Positions 43,499 to 53,455 of a stretch of 64,000 nucleotides of DNA are shown here, piece after piece. Under the pieces are notes generated by a model. The model did no database searches. It was not told the origin of the DNA and saw nothing but the letters and a program-made list of their open reading frames with translations. Source of the DNA: Labilibaculum sp. DW002 (GTDB lineage Bacteria; Bacteroidota; Bacteroidia; Bacteroidales; Marinifilaceae); assembly GCF_029029525.1 (NCBI RefSeq), contig NZ_JAKJSC010000001.1, positions 2,392,987 to 2,456,986 of the forward strand. Reading direction: 5' to 3'. Every line of letters starts with the position of its first letter. Positions within the stretch are counted from its first letter, which is position 1. Made by a program: the position numbers and the translations under genes.

Positions 43499-44398
43499 AT
43501 GAATAAAAAGTCCCTTTTAATTTATGGCAGCATCATTTTAGCTATGCTATTTTGGAGCTTTTCCTTTGTATGGGTGAAAATTGTTTACACAGTATACAAT
43601 CCCATAACAACGGTTATTTTACGCTTAATTATCTCAACGATTCTATTGTTTGTGATAGGCAAAGGATTTAAGCGCATCGAAAAGATTGAGAAAAAAGATC
43701 GAATGCAACTGCTGCTACTCGCCTTTTTCGAACCATTCCTTTATTTTATGGGCGAAAGTTTTGGCTTAAAATTGGTTTCATCCACTTTGGGTGCTGTAAT
43801 CATTTCAACAATCCCTTTGTTCTCGCCCGTAGCCGCCTATTTCTTTCATCGGGAAAAAATTGGAATTATGGGTGTTGTTGGTATTATCATATCCATTATT
43901 GGTGTATCTGTCATCATCTTCAATAAAAATTTTAACCTAATTGCTTCCCCACTTGGCATCGCGTTAATGTTTCTGGCTGTTGGAGCTGCAGTGGGCTATT
44001 CTATAGTACTGAAGAAACTGGCCGCAAAATATAATCCTGTAAGTCTTATATCTTATCAAAACCTTTTGGGAATCTTTTTCTTTCTGCCCTTATTTTTCAC
44101 ATTTGATTACCAACACTTTATTGCGGCAAAACCAACTACCGAAGTAATGATTTCAATATTGGAATTAGCCATATTCGCTTCATCATTAGCCTTCATATTT
44201 TTCACGTATGGTCTGAACTATTTAGGCATTACAAAAAGCAACATTTTTATTAATGCCATTCCTGTCTTTACAGCAATATTCGCCTATTTTGTAATCGATG
44301 AAGTTATTACACTCCAAAAAATGGTTGGAATAACAATTGTGATAAGCGGTTTGTTTTTATCACAAATCAAACTCAATTTTAACAAACAAGACAGATAA
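43499..44398 (+). CDS. EamA family (drug/metabolite) transporter
   Basis: 299 residues, ten membrane helices in two EamA halves (PF00892; about 6-135 and 150-290). Helix 1 LAMLFWSFSFVWVKIVY and the second-half AYFVIDEVITLQKMVGITIVISG are typical of the DMT superfamily, exporters of amino acids or metabolites. Substrate not predictable. The stop at 44398 is 1 base before the ATG of the YkgJ gene (44400), so the pair is one transcript. Confidence 0.88.
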   Translation: MNKKSLLIYGSIILAMLFWSFSFVWVKIVYTVYNPITTVILRLIISTILLFVIGKGFKRIEKIEKKDRMQLLLLAFFEPFLYFMGESFGLKLVSSTLGAVIISTIPLFSPVAAYFFHREKIGIMGVVGIIISIIGVSVIIFNKNFNLIASPLGIALMFLAVGAAVGYSIVLKKLAAKYNPVSLISYQNLLGIFFFLPLFFTFDYQHFIAAKPTTEVMISILELAIFASSLAFIFFTYGLNYLGITKSNIFINAIPVFTAIFAYFVIDEVITLQKMVGITIVISGLFLSQIKLNFNKQDR

Positions 44399-44399
44399 G

Positions 44400-44906
44400 A
44401 TGGGAAAGATAGAAATTGACTTAGAACGATTAAAACAACAAGCGAAAAACACTGAAAGCGAAACGAAAGATTTATTCAACAAGCTGAAGAAGAAAAAACC
44501 AAAACAGCTAGATACGATTGTTCATGGTTTGCACAATGAAGTTTTTGAAGAAATTGATTGTCTTGAGTGCGCCAATTGTTGCAAAAGCATCAGCCCTATT
44601 ATTATCGATAAGGATATCGAAAGAATGGCAAAACAGTTGAGAATGAAACCTTCGGCTTTTATCGATCAGTACTTGAATTTAGACAATGAGAACGACTATG
44701 TTTTCAAACAAGCACCTTGTCCGTTTTTAATGCCCGATAACTATTGCATGGTTTATGAACAGCGTCCCAGAGCTTGTAGAGAATACCCTCATACCGACAG
44801 GAAGCGCTTTTACCAGATTTTAAATTTAACTTTGAAAAATACGCACTACTGTCCTGCTGTATACGAAGTTGTTGATCGCTTAAAATTGAAAAGAGATCAA
44901 TTGTAA
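44400..44906 (+). CDS. YkgJ family cysteine cluster protein
   Basis: 168 residues. Cys54-x2-Cys57-x2-Cys60-Cys61, then Cys107, Cys116, Cys126 and a later Cys in HYCPAVYE give the eight-cysteine pattern of the YkgJ/CxxCxxCC family (PF03692), thought to bind an iron-sulfur or zinc centre. N-terminal 50 residues are Lys-rich and helical. Function unsettled in all members. It starts one base after the EamA stop. Confidence 0.88.
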   Translation: MGKIEIDLERLKQQAKNTESETKDLFNKLKKKKPKQLDTIVHGLHNEVFEEIDCLECANCCKSISPIIIDKDIERMAKQLRMKPSAFIDQYLNLDNENDYVFKQAPCPFLMPDNYCMVYEQRPRACREYPHTDRKRFYQILNLTLKNTHYCPAVYEVVDRLKLKRDQL

Positions 44907-44961
44907 ATCCATTTCTTTTCAATCTGATTTCTATCTTTAGTGCTTGTTAACGATTAAATTC

Positions 44962-45987
44962 ATGAATAAAAAAACGGTTCTTATTCTTGTACTGATTTTT
45001 ATTTCTTTTTTGGGAAAAGCCCAAAGCGGAGGTGAAAACATCTATGAATTCCTGAACTTGGGTAGTTCGGCCCGTGTGGCTGCACTGGGTGGAAACCAAG
45101 TTGCGCTTCAAGATGCCGATGCTGATTACTCGTTCTACAATCCGGCAGCTCTTACTACTGATTTAGACCAAAAAATCGCTCTTAATTACGTCAATTATAT
45201 TTCAGATATTAATTACGGTTACGCTGCCTACAATAAACATTTTGATAAAATCGGGACCTTTTCCATTGCCATGCACTATGTGAATTATGGGAAATTCATC
45301 AAAGCAAATGAATTTGGAGAAAAAAATGGAACCTTTAAAGCCTCTGACTATGCTTTTATCCTTAGTTATGGTCGACAACTAAATGAAAATTTACGAGTTG
45401 GAGCCTCTATTAAGCCAATATATTCATCACTCGAAAATTACAATTCCTTTGGATTGGCTGCGGATTTAGCCTTTATCTACGATAGTTCAAATAAACTATT
45501 TCGCGCATCAATTGTAGCTCGAAATTTTGGTTATCAACTTAAAGCATATTATGGATCTCATCGAGAAGATCTTCCCAATGAAATATTGATTGGCATGAGT
45601 ACCAAATTACAACATGCCCCTTTTCGTTTTGCACTAAGCTATAGACATCTGGAAGAATTTGATATGAGCTATGCATCAGATCTAAACAAAACGGATGAAA
45701 ACTTGTCGAACACCAACGAAGACAGCTTTTCTGACAAAGCCTTTAAGCATCTTATTGTCGGAACAGAATTCATTCCTTCAAAGAATTTCACAGTTCGTTT
45801 GGGCTATAACTTTCAAAGAAGACAGGAACTTAAAGTAGAAGAAAAAAGTTCCACGGTTGGTTTCACTTGGGGATTTGGCGTGAAAGTATCTCGATTTAGA
45901 ATCAATTTTGCCAGTGCTAAATATCATCTGGCAGGTACAAGCAATCATTTTTCAATCAGTACCCGATTGAGTGACTTCAATTTCTAA
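44962..45987 (+). CDS. porQ: Type IX secretion system protein PorQ
   Basis: 341 residues from ATG 44962 (a signal peptide MNKKTVLILVLIFISFLGKAQ follows; ATG 44944 is less likely). The N-terminal mature motif NIYEFLNLGSSARVAALGGNQVAL and Y-x-x-FYNPAAL match PorQ, an outer-membrane beta-barrel partner of PorU/PorV/PorZ in the attachment complex that anchors type IX cargo. The C-terminus ends in a strand with Phe (STRLSDFNF), as outer-membrane barrels do. porQ upstream of cmk is the usual Bacteroidota arrangement. It shows that this cell has a type IX system, in accord with gldAFG further on. Confidence 0.9.
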   Translation: MNKKTVLILVLIFISFLGKAQSGGENIYEFLNLGSSARVAALGGNQVALQDADADYSFYNPAALTTDLDQKIALNYVNYISDINYGYAAYNKHFDKIGTFSIAMHYVNYGKFIKANEFGEKNGTFKASDYAFILSYGRQLNENLRVGASIKPIYSSLENYNSFGLAADLAFIYDSSNKLFRASIVARNFGYQLKAYYGSHREDLPNEILIGMSTKLQHAPFRFALSYRHLEEFDMSYASDLNKTDENLSNTNEDSFSDKAFKHLIVGTEFIPSKNFTVRLGYNFQRRQELKVEEKSSTVGFTWGFGVKVSRFRINFASAKYHLAGTSNHFSISTRLSDFNF

Positions 45988-46137
45988 AAAAAAACGATCC
46001 ACTTTTGCGCATTGCAATCGTTTACAGGTGACTATAATACTTCCTACCCCCTATTTTTAGTGTAAAATCTCCCATTTTGATGTATTTTCTTCTTACTTTT
46101 GTACCCAATTGCACAAAAAAATCGAGCAATAAAGAGA

Positions 46138-46833
46138 ATGGATATACCTGAAAAGAAACTAATTATAGCAATCGACGGACATTCGTCGTGTGGCAAGAGT
46201 ACTGTTGCTAAAGATTTAGCAAAAAAAATAGGATACACTTATATTGATAGTGGAGCTATGTATCGCGTGGTTACCTTATTTGCCATGAGACACAATTTAA
46301 TCTCTGAAGATCAAGTTGATGAAAATAAATTGGCTCACTTAATCAGTGAAGTTGCTATTTCTTTTCAGTACAACAATGAGAAACAACGTCACGAAACCTA
46401 CCTAAATGGTGAGTTGGTAGAAGATGAAATTCGCAATATGAGTGTTTCGAACAATGTTAGCGTAATTGCTAAAATAAAATTTGTTCGTGATAAAATGGTT
46501 GCTTTTCAGCGTGAGCTAAGCAAAGAAGGTGGTGTAATAATGGATGGTAGAGACATTGGAACGGTTGTTTTTCCAAATGCCGAACTAAAAATATTCATGA
46601 CTGCCGATGTTGAGATTAGAGCAATTCGTCGATTTAAGGAATTAAAAGAAAAAGGAGAGGATATTTCACTTGATGAAATCAGGGAGAATGTAAAAAAGAG
46701 AGATTTCATCGATGAAAATCGTGATGAAAGCCCACTTAAAAAAGCCGAAGATGCGATTGTTTTAAACAACAGTCATCTAACGCCAGCAGAACAGCTTGAC
46801 TGGATTGTTGATCAAATGAATAAGGTTGGGTAA
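46138..46833 (+). CDS. cmk: Cytidylate kinase
   Basis: 232 residues from ATG 46138 (MDIPEKKLIIAIDGHSSCGKST); an upstream TTG at 46099 adds 13 residues with no support. Walker A DGHSSCGKST (residues 10-19), DSGAMYRVVT, and the MDGRDIGTVVFPNAELKIFMTA segment define bacterial CMP kinase, which phosphorylates CMP and dCMP. A -7 match (TACTTTTG, 46094-46101) lies ~37 bp upstream. It is followed 26 bp later by ispH, the order seen in many Bacteroidota. Confidence 0.96.
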   Translation: MDIPEKKLIIAIDGHSSCGKSTVAKDLAKKIGYTYIDSGAMYRVVTLFAMRHNLISEDQVDENKLAHLISEVAISFQYNNEKQRHETYLNGELVEDEIRNMSVSNNVSVIAKIKFVRDKMVAFQRELSKEGGVIMDGRDIGTVVFPNAELKIFMTADVEIRAIRRFKELKEKGEDISLDEIRENVKKRDFIDENRDESPLKKAEDAIVLNNSHLTPAEQLDWIVDQMNKVG

Positions 46834-46859
46834 TTAATCGTTAGGAAAATAAATTAATC

Positions 46860-48707
46860 ATGAAAATTGAAATTGATCCTAATGCTGGCTTCTGTTTTGG
46901 CGTTGTAAATGCCATTAATAAAGCAGAAGAAATTTTAAAGGAAGAGAATCACCTCTACTGCATTGGCGATATCGTTCACAACAATTTAGAGGTTGACCGA
47001 TTAAAACAAGCTGGATTAAAATCAATTGATCACGACGAATTTTCAAAACTATCAGGAAAAAAAGTTTTGTTTAGAGCACATGGCGAACCGCCACTTTCTT
47101 ACGAAACAGCAAAAAAGAAAAACATCGAAATAATAGATGCTTCTTGCCCAGTAGTTTTAAATCTTCAGAAAAGAATAAAAAAAGCATACCACGAGATTGA
47201 AAAATCGAATGGCCAAATCGTAATTTACGGTAAAAAAGGCCATGCCGAAGTAAACGGCTTGGTTGGTCAAACAGAAGGGAAAGCCATTGTAGTTGAAAAC
47301 ATTGATGATCTAAAACTGATTGACAGAAATCTACCTGTTGTTTTGTTTTCCCAAACAACAAAGACCATTTCTGGATTTGAAAAAGTTTCAGAAGCTTTAA
47401 AAAGCAGCTGCCAAAACGAACTCAAAATCCATGATACCATTTGCAGAAAAGTAGCAAATCGTGTTCCGCTAATTAAAGAATTTGCGAAAAAACACGATCT
47501 GATCATTTTTGTTAGTGGCGAAAAAAGTTCGAATGGAAAATTGCTATTCGACATTTGTAAAAAATCGAACCCGAATAGTCATTTCATCACTTGCCCTGAT
47601 GAATTGGAACTAAACTGGTTTGCAAATTCGAAATCAGTTGGAGTAAGTGGTGCCACATCTACTCCTACATGGCTGATGAACGAAACGATTGAAAAAATAA
47701 AATTGAATTATAAAGAGGAGTTAAACATGTCGAGAATTAAGAAAATTGGTGTGCTTACATCAGGAGGGGATGCGCCAGGTATGAACGCCGCCATCCGCGC
47801 CGTCGTGAGAACAGCCATTTTTAACAAACTAGAAGTTGTTGGAATAAATCGAGGTTACGAAGGATTAATCAAGGGTGATTTCGAGCATATGAAATCATAT
47901 GATGTAAGTAACATTATCCAAAAAGGAGGAACTATCTTAGGTTCTGCAAGAAGTCAGGATTTTAGAAGTGTAGAGGGACGAAAAAAAGCACACGAGCAAA
48001 TGCTTGCTGCTAAAATGGATGCTTTAGTTGTAATTGGTGGTGATGGAACATTCTCCGGGGCTCGTATTTTTACTCAAGAGTACGACATTCCTGTTGTTGG
48101 AATTCCAGGTACAATTGACAATGACCTATACGGAACAGATTATACCATTGGTTTCGATACAGCCTTAAATACAGTTATCGATGCCGTTGATAAAATTCGT
48201 GATACAGCAAGTGCTCACAACCGCTTATTCTTTATCGAGGTTATGGGACGTGATGCCGGATTTTTAGCATTAAGAAGTGGTATTGCTACAGGAGCTGAAG
48301 CTATTTTGATTCCAGAACGTCAGACGCATACAAAAGACTTAGAGAAGTATTTGGCTCTTGGTTATAAAGGACACAAAAACTCAGGTATCGTAATTGTTGC
48401 CGAAGGTGATAAATCAGGTGGAGCTTATACCATTGCCGGTGAAATTGAGAAGAAGCATCCTGAGTATGATATTCGTGTATCAGTATTAGGACATATGCAA
48501 CGCGGTGGTGCACCATCGGCTTTCGACCGAGTTACAGCAAGTACTTTGGGAGTAGCTGCAGTTGATGCTTTGCTAGATGACCAAAAAAGTATCATGGTAG
48601 GAATGGTAAATGGAGAAGTATCTCACGTACCTTTCAATAAGACCATTAAGAATAAGAAAAAGGTAAAAGATTCATTGATTACAATCAACGATGTTCTTTC
48701 TATCTAA
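46860..48707 (+). CDS. ispH-pfkA: IspH (HMBPP reductase) joined in frame to 6-phosphofructokinase
   Basis: One open frame of 615 residues. Residues 1-~285 are IspH/LytB, with the [4Fe-4S] cysteines Cys12 (GFCFGV), Cys95-region (DASCPVV) and the HDTICRK cysteine, plus HAEVNGLVG and SSNGKLL; it makes IPP and DMAPP in the MEP pathway. From Met290 (ATG 47727) a full ATP-PFK begins (MSRIKKIGVLTSGGDAPGMN, GGDGTF, PGTIDNDL, GGAPSAFDR). The usual case is two adjacent genes; here the ispH frame has no stop and runs straight into pfkA. A strong Shine-Dalgarno GAGGAG (47715-47720), 6 bases before ATG 47727, lets PFK also be made alone. Either a fused product or a readthrough/internal-start pair is possible. 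Confidence 0.92.
   Translation: MKIEIDPNAGFCFGVVNAINKAEEILKEENHLYCIGDIVHNNLEVDRLKQAGLKSIDHDEFSKLSGKKVLFRAHGEPPLSYETAKKKNIEIIDASCPVVLNLQKRIKKAYHEIEKSNGQIVIYGKKGHAEVNGLVGQTEGKAIVVENIDDLKLIDRNLPVVLFSQTTKTISGFEKVSEALKSSCQNELKIHDTICRKVANRVPLIKEFAKKHDLIIFVSGEKSSNGKLLFDICKKSNPNSHFITCPDELELNWFANSKSVGVSGATSTPTWLMNETIEKIKLNYKEELNMSRIKKIGVLTSGGDAPGMNAAIRAVVRTAIFNKLEVVGINRGYEGLIKGDFEHMKSYDVSNIIQKGGTILGSARSQDFRSVEGRKKAHEQMLAAKMDALVVIGGDGTFSGARIFTQEYDIPVVGIPGTIDNDLYGTDYTIGFDTALNTVIDAVDKIRDTASAHNRLFFIEVMGRDAGFLALRSGIATGAEAILIPERQTHTKDLEKYLALGYKGHKNSGIVIVAEGDKSGGAYTIAGEIEKKHPEYDIRVSVLGHMQRGGAPSAFDRVTASTLGVAAVDALLDDQKSIMVGMVNGEVSHVPFNKTIKNKKKVKDSLITINDVLSI
47715..47720 (+). promoter_or_regulatory. Internal ribosome binding site for PfkA
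   Basis: GAGGAG, 6 bases before the ATG 47727 within the IspH-PfkA frame; it is stronger than most RBSs in this window and decides an internal start. Confidence 0.65.
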
Positions 48708-48770
48708 GAAATCTCATTCCGGTGGTTATTGTTCATGCAATTTTTCCTTTCAGGATTTAATGCCCAAGTG

Positions 48771-48800
48771 TTGAGATTCTGGTTAGAACTCATAACTTTG
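48771..48800 (+). promoter_or_regulatory. Bacteroidota promoter of priA
   Basis: TTG (48771-48773), 19 bases, TAACTTTG (48793-48800), giving a leader of ~12 nt before ATG 48818. Confidence 0.65.
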
Positions 48801-48817
48801 AGAAAAATGCCTAATAA

Positions 48818-51292
48818 ATGAACAAGACTACCGAATTCGCAGATATAATACTGCCACTTCCATTGGCCCAACTTTTTACCTATTCAATTCCTGAAGAGCT
48901 AAAAGTTGATGTGGCCATTGGAAAAAGGGTGGTTGTTCCTTTTGGCAATAAAAAATTCTATACTGGAATTGTAAAAAACATTCACGGGAATCCACCAAAA
49001 GATTATTCCACAAAAGAAATATTAGCTTGCTTGGATGATTCTCCAATCATCAACAATTTTCAATTTCAATTTTGGGATTGGATTTCACAATACTACCAGT
49101 GTGTTCTTGGCGATGTATTTAAAGCTGCTATTCCTTCTGGCTTAAAGCTAGAAAGTCAAACCAAAATAACTGCGAACGAAGAATTTCAAACGCAGGAACT
49201 ACTCAGTAAAACAGAAGAACAAATTTTGAATGTACTAAAACATTCAAAAGACGTTAACATCTCAACTTTAAATCAAGCTACAGGTTTAAAAAATACGCTT
49301 CCGCAGATCAAGTCCCTACTAGAAAAAGGTGCTATCACAGTCGAAGAGCAAATTATTAACGCTTACAAAGAAAAAACAAAGCAGTTTGTTCGATTGGCAT
49401 CTGATTTTAGTGAATCAGAAATGGGAGATCTTATTATTGGTTTAAAAAGAGCGAAAAAGCAGCAAGAGATCCTACTCTCCTATTTGAATTTATCAAAATA
49501 CTATTTTGAAGAAACTGCTCAAAAAGTATCCCTTACAGAATTTCTAAAATCAGGAGATTTTTCACGAGCTGTTTTAAAAAGCTTGGTCGAAAAACAAATT
49601 CTTGAAATTTATCATGAAAAATTAGATCGTATAGATCTATCACATACAGAGACTTCTGGTTTAAAAACATTAAACGAATATCAAGAAAAAGCCATTGCAG
49701 AAACTAGAAAACATTTTCAAGAGAAAAACTGTGTATTGCTTCATGGAGTAACTTCAAGCGGTAAGACTGAAATTTACATTCACCTGATTCAAGAGCAATT
49801 GCAACAAGGAAAACAAGTTCTTTACTTGCTACCCGAAATTGCTTTAACGACTCAAATCATCACAAGACTTCGAACTGTATTTGGCAATAAAGTAGGTATT
49901 TACCATTCCAAATTTAACGATGCCGAACGAGTAGAAATCTACAATAACGTCAATCAGAATGATCCTGAAAATGCTTATCAAGTAATTCTTGGCGTGCGCT
50001 CCTCTGTTTTTCTTCCTTTTAAAAACCTAGGACTTATAATTGTTGATGAAGAACACGAAAACACCTATAAACAATTCGATCCTGCACCAAGGTATCACGC
50101 TCGCGATGCAGCGCTTTATTTGGCACATCTGCACAAAGCAAAAACCTTACTCGGAACAGCTACACCAGCTATTGAAACCTATTACAACGCAAAAACAGGC
50201 AAATATGGTTTGGTAGAATTATTTCAAAGGCATCAGAATATCGAAATGCCCGAAATTATAATTGCTGATATAAAGGAAGCACGAAGAAAAAAAAGAATGA
50301 AATCCATTTTCTCTCCTGAGTTAATGGAAATGATGACAACAAGTCTTGAAAACAAGGAACAGATTATTCTTTTTCAAAACAGAAGAGGATATTCCCCTTA
50401 TCTGGAATGCAAATCGTGTGGTTGGGTTCCTCATTGCCCAAACTGTTCTGTAAGCCTTACTTATCACCAATACAACAACCAATTGGTTTGCCATTATTGT
50501 GCGCATAGCATTCAACCACCAAACAATTGCGATCAATGTTCTTCTTCTGAAATTGAAGATAGAGGTTTTGGCACCGAAAAAATTGAAGACGAATTGCATA
50601 GCTTTTTTCCTGAAGCCCGAATTGGGAGAATGGACTTGGATACAACTCGTAAAAAAATGGCCTATGAGAACTTGATTTACAAGTTTGAGAACCATGAACT
50701 TGATATCCTTGTTGGAACCCAAATGGTTTCGAAAGGTCTCGATTTCGATAATGTAAGTTTAGTTGGCGTACTAAACGCCGATTCGATGTTAAATTATCCC
50801 GATTACCGGGCCTATGAGCGCAGTTATCAAATGATGGCTCAAGTTTCTGGACGAGCCGGAAGAAAGAAAAAAAGAGGAAAAGTTTTAATTCAAACTTTTA
50901 CACCTGAGCATCCAATTATTAAAAATGTAATTGAAAACGATTATGTTTCAATGTATTCTTCTCAATTATCGGAAAGGCAAGAATTCATTTATCCACCCTA
51001 TTATCGTTTGATAAATATTTGCTTAAAAGACAAGAACCAAACGAAACTTGACCAAGCTGCTAATGTATTGGCAAAATCGCTACGCAAAGTATTTGGCGCT
51101 CGTATTTTTGGGCCACAATCACCAGTAATAAATCGAATTCAAAATTATTACATCATCAACATTCTTTTAAAAATTGAAAAGAAAAGTTCACCGGCAAAAG
51201 CAAAATGGATTCTAAACCAACATGCTAATCATCTAAAAAACATGGAACAATTTAAATCTATTCAAATTAATTTTGATGTTGATCCCATGTAA
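48818..51292 (+). CDS. priA: Primosomal protein N' (replication restart helicase PriA)
   Basis: 824 residues. Walker A GVTSSGKTEIY with Lys316, DEEH box (LIIVDEEHENTYKQ), motifs V-VI near LVGTQMVSKGLDF and QVSGRAGR, and a zinc region from Cys531 to ~574 (CKSCGW, CPNCS, CHYC, CDQCSS). PriA recognises stalled forks and reloads the replicative helicase. The N-terminal ~220 residues are the less conserved DNA-binding part with winged helix. Full length for Bacteroidota. Confidence 0.96.
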   Translation: MNKTTEFADIILPLPLAQLFTYSIPEELKVDVAIGKRVVVPFGNKKFYTGIVKNIHGNPPKDYSTKEILACLDDSPIINNFQFQFWDWISQYYQCVLGDVFKAAIPSGLKLESQTKITANEEFQTQELLSKTEEQILNVLKHSKDVNISTLNQATGLKNTLPQIKSLLEKGAITVEEQIINAYKEKTKQFVRLASDFSESEMGDLIIGLKRAKKQQEILLSYLNLSKYYFEETAQKVSLTEFLKSGDFSRAVLKSLVEKQILEIYHEKLDRIDLSHTETSGLKTLNEYQEKAIAETRKHFQEKNCVLLHGVTSSGKTEIYIHLIQEQLQQGKQVLYLLPEIALTTQIITRLRTVFGNKVGIYHSKFNDAERVEIYNNVNQNDPENAYQVILGVRSSVFLPFKNLGLIIVDEEHENTYKQFDPAPRYHARDAALYLAHLHKAKTLLGTATPAIETYYNAKTGKYGLVELFQRHQNIEMPEIIIADIKEARRKKRMKSIFSPELMEMMTTSLENKEQIILFQNRRGYSPYLECKSCGWVPHCPNCSVSLTYHQYNNQLVCHYCAHSIQPPNNCDQCSSSEIEDRGFGTEKIEDELHSFFPEARIGRMDLDTTRKKMAYENLIYKFENHELDILVGTQMVSKGLDFDNVSLVGVLNADSMLNYPDYRAYERSYQMMAQVSGRAGRKKKRGKVLIQTFTPEHPIIKNVIENDYVSMYSSQLSERQEFIYPPYYRLINICLKDKNQTKLDQAANVLAKSLRKVFGARIFGPQSPVINRIQNYYIINILLKIEKKSSPAKAKWILNQHANHLKNMEQFKSIQINFDVDPM

Positions 51293-51419
51293 AACAGACT
51301 GCCAAAGACAAAAAGTATAGCTTCCCGAAAATGTTAAAAATGCATAAGAAGTGAGGAAAAATTCAAGAACACATGAATTTGTTTATCTTTGTTGGGAAAA
51401 CTAAAAAAAAATACCGCTT

Positions 51420-52421
51420 GTGAATAAATCTGAATTGAATCGTATTTTCGAATCCTTCTCTGATTACAACATACTTATTATTGGTGACGTTATGGTTGAT
51501 GCTTACGCATGGGGCGAAGTCGATCGTATTTCTCCAGAAGCTCCGGTGCCTATTTTTTCATGCTCAAGTCGTGAGAACAGGTTGGGGGGTGCTGCCAACG
51601 TTGCTCTGAATATCAAATCACTAGGAGCTAATCCTATTTTGTGTTCGGTAATTGGTGATGATGACAGAGGTAAGGATTTCATTAAGTTGTTATCTGAGAT
51701 TCAACAAGAGCAATCAGGTATTGTCGTCAGTTCTCATCGCAGAACAACAGTTAAAACCAGATTCATTAGCAATAATCAACATGTGATTCGTATTGATGAA
51801 GAAGATACGCATGAATTAGCGGATGAAACAGAATTAGAGTTCATCGATCACATCAAGAGTTTGCTTGAGAAACATGAAATTCATGCTGTGGTTTTTGAAG
51901 ACTATGACAAGGGAGTGATCACAAAAAATCTGATTGAAGAAATAACAGATTTTGCGAACCAGAAAAATATTCCAATTTTGGTCGATCCTAAAAAACGCCA
52001 TTACTCCGATTATAAAAATGTCACCTTATTTAAACCTAATTTCAAAGAATTCCTTGAAGGATCTAACTTGAGTTTAGAGAAAGGTGATATTGAAGGTTTA
52101 TTTAGAGCAGCTAAACAATTTCAGTCAGAAATGGGCGTTGATAAGTTATTGATTACTCTTTCGGAGCTTGGTGTGTTTATCAGTAATGAGAATACTTATG
52201 AGCATATTCCTGCAGTTGTCAGAAAAATTGCAGATGTGTCAGGAGCAGGGGATACAGTAATTTCTGTTGCTACACTTTGTTTGGCTGCAGGAATGAATGC
52301 AGCTGAAATTGCTGCTATATCGAACCTTGCAGGAGGAATTGTTTGTGAAATACCAGTAGTTGTTCCAATTGATAAAGAACAACTGTTAGAGGAAAGCTTA
52401 AAACTATTTGCAATGGCCTAA
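51420..52421 (+). CDS. rfaE1: D-glycero-beta-D-manno-heptose-7-phosphate kinase (RfaE1)
   Basis: 333 residues, PfkB/ribokinase fold. GTG start at 51420. The N-terminal SDYNILIIGDVMVDAYAWGEVDRISPEAPVPIF is diagnostic of the kinase half of HldE/RfaE; GAGDT with Asp278 as catalytic base closes the domain. It phosphorylates heptose-7-phosphate for LPS inner-core or S-layer glycan precursors. The adenylyltransferase half (RfaE2) is not fused and not in the window. A lone -7 match (TATCTTTG, 51384-51391) lies 28 bp upstream. Confidence 0.92.
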   Translation: MNKSELNRIFESFSDYNILIIGDVMVDAYAWGEVDRISPEAPVPIFSCSSRENRLGGAANVALNIKSLGANPILCSVIGDDDRGKDFIKLLSEIQQEQSGIVVSSHRRTTVKTRFISNNQHVIRIDEEDTHELADETELEFIDHIKSLLEKHEIHAVVFEDYDKGVITKNLIEEITDFANQKNIPILVDPKKRHYSDYKNVTLFKPNFKEFLEGSNLSLEKGDIEGLFRAAKQFQSEMGVDKLLITLSELGVFISNENTYEHIPAVVRKIADVSGAGDTVISVATLCLAAGMNAAEIAAISNLAGGIVCEIPVVVPIDKEQLLEESLKLFAMA

Positions 52422-52636
52422 ATATGCATTCTTTGGATGTTCTTTATTATGAAAAATACTCATCAACAAGGAGTTTTATTCATGGCAGATCCAAATTATC
52501 AGTAATAAATATGTTGATAATTTACATCGTATTGTTACTATTTTAGACTGGTTCAAAATTTTAAATGTCTTTTAAAATACTATCTTTGAATCAACATCAA
52601 TTTAATAAAACTAAAACCTTATAATTCGAATTGTTT

Positions 52637-53440
52637 ATGGCTAAAATAATCGCTCTTGCAAATCAAAAAGGTGGTGTTGGAAAAACAACGACTGCTATCA
52701 ATCTGGCATCAAGTCTTGCTGTATTGGAACATCGCGTTCTTATTGTTGATGCCGATCCGCAAGCTAATGCAACATCGGGTTACGGTTTTGATGTTCGTGC
52801 TATTGAAAACAGCCTTTACGAGTGTATTGTTGATGGAACCAATCCTAAGGATGCAATTCTGAAAACGGACATGGAAGGCTTGGATGTTCTTCCATCTCAT
52901 ATCGATTTAGTTGGAGCTGAAATTGAGATGTTGAACTTAGCTAATCGTGAAAAAATTCTTTTGAATGTCTTAAATACGCTTCGCGATGACTACGATTATA
53001 TTTTAATCGACTGTTCACCTTCTTTAGGTTTAATTACAGTGAATGCCTTAACAGCTGCTGATTCTATTTTAATTCCGGTACAATGCGAATATTTTGCATT
53101 GGAAGGATTAGGAAAACTTTTGAATACGATTAAAATTATTCAAAGTCGATTGAATCCGGATTTGGAAATCGAGGGTTTCCTGTTAACGATGTATGATAGT
53201 CGTTTACGCTTGTCGAACCAAGTTGTGAGTGAAGTTAAGAAGCACTTTCAGGATATGGTTTTCGAAACCATTATTCAGCGAAATACAAAACTAGGAGAAG
53301 CTCCAAGTTATGGTAAGCCTGCTATTTTATACGATGCAGAATCGGCAGGTGCTGTTAATTACTTAAATTTGGCTCGTGAATTATTGAAAAATAATGACAT
53401 GAGCAAAGCAAGCAACAAAAAAAAACTAATTAGCGAATAA
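52637..53440 (+). CDS. parA: Chromosome partitioning ATPase ParA (Soj)
   Basis: 267 residues from ATG 52637 (a TTG two codons upstream is less likely). Deviant Walker A KGGVGKTT with Lys11 and Lys16, Asp in DADPQANAT and DCSPSLGL mark the MinD/ParA family. With ParB it segregates the replication origin. A -7 match TATCTTTG (52581-52588) lies ~49 bp before the ATG. parB follows 15 bp later; no parS-like 16-mer was spotted nearby. Confidence 0.96.
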   Translation: MAKIIALANQKGGVGKTTTAINLASSLAVLEHRVLIVDADPQANATSGYGFDVRAIENSLYECIVDGTNPKDAILKTDMEGLDVLPSHIDLVGAEIEMLNLANREKILLNVLNTLRDDYDYILIDCSPSLGLITVNALTAADSILIPVQCEYFALEGLGKLLNTIKIIQSRLNPDLEIEGFLLTMYDSRLRLSNQVVSEVKKHFQDMVFETIIQRNTKLGEAPSYGKPAILYDAESAGAVNYLNLARELLKNNDMSKASNKKKLISE

Positions 53441-53455
53441 TATTGAAACAGTAAC

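Noticed and set aside
45992-46023. A possible terminator after porQ (AAACGAT...ATCGTTT).
   Set aside because: The stem is short and interrupted and the T-run is only three bases, so it was not listed as a feature.
50321-50722. A 133-codon minus-strand open frame inside priA.
   Set aside because: It covers the zinc and helicase motifs of priA in antisense; no RBS or promoter; composition is that of a reversed coding frame.
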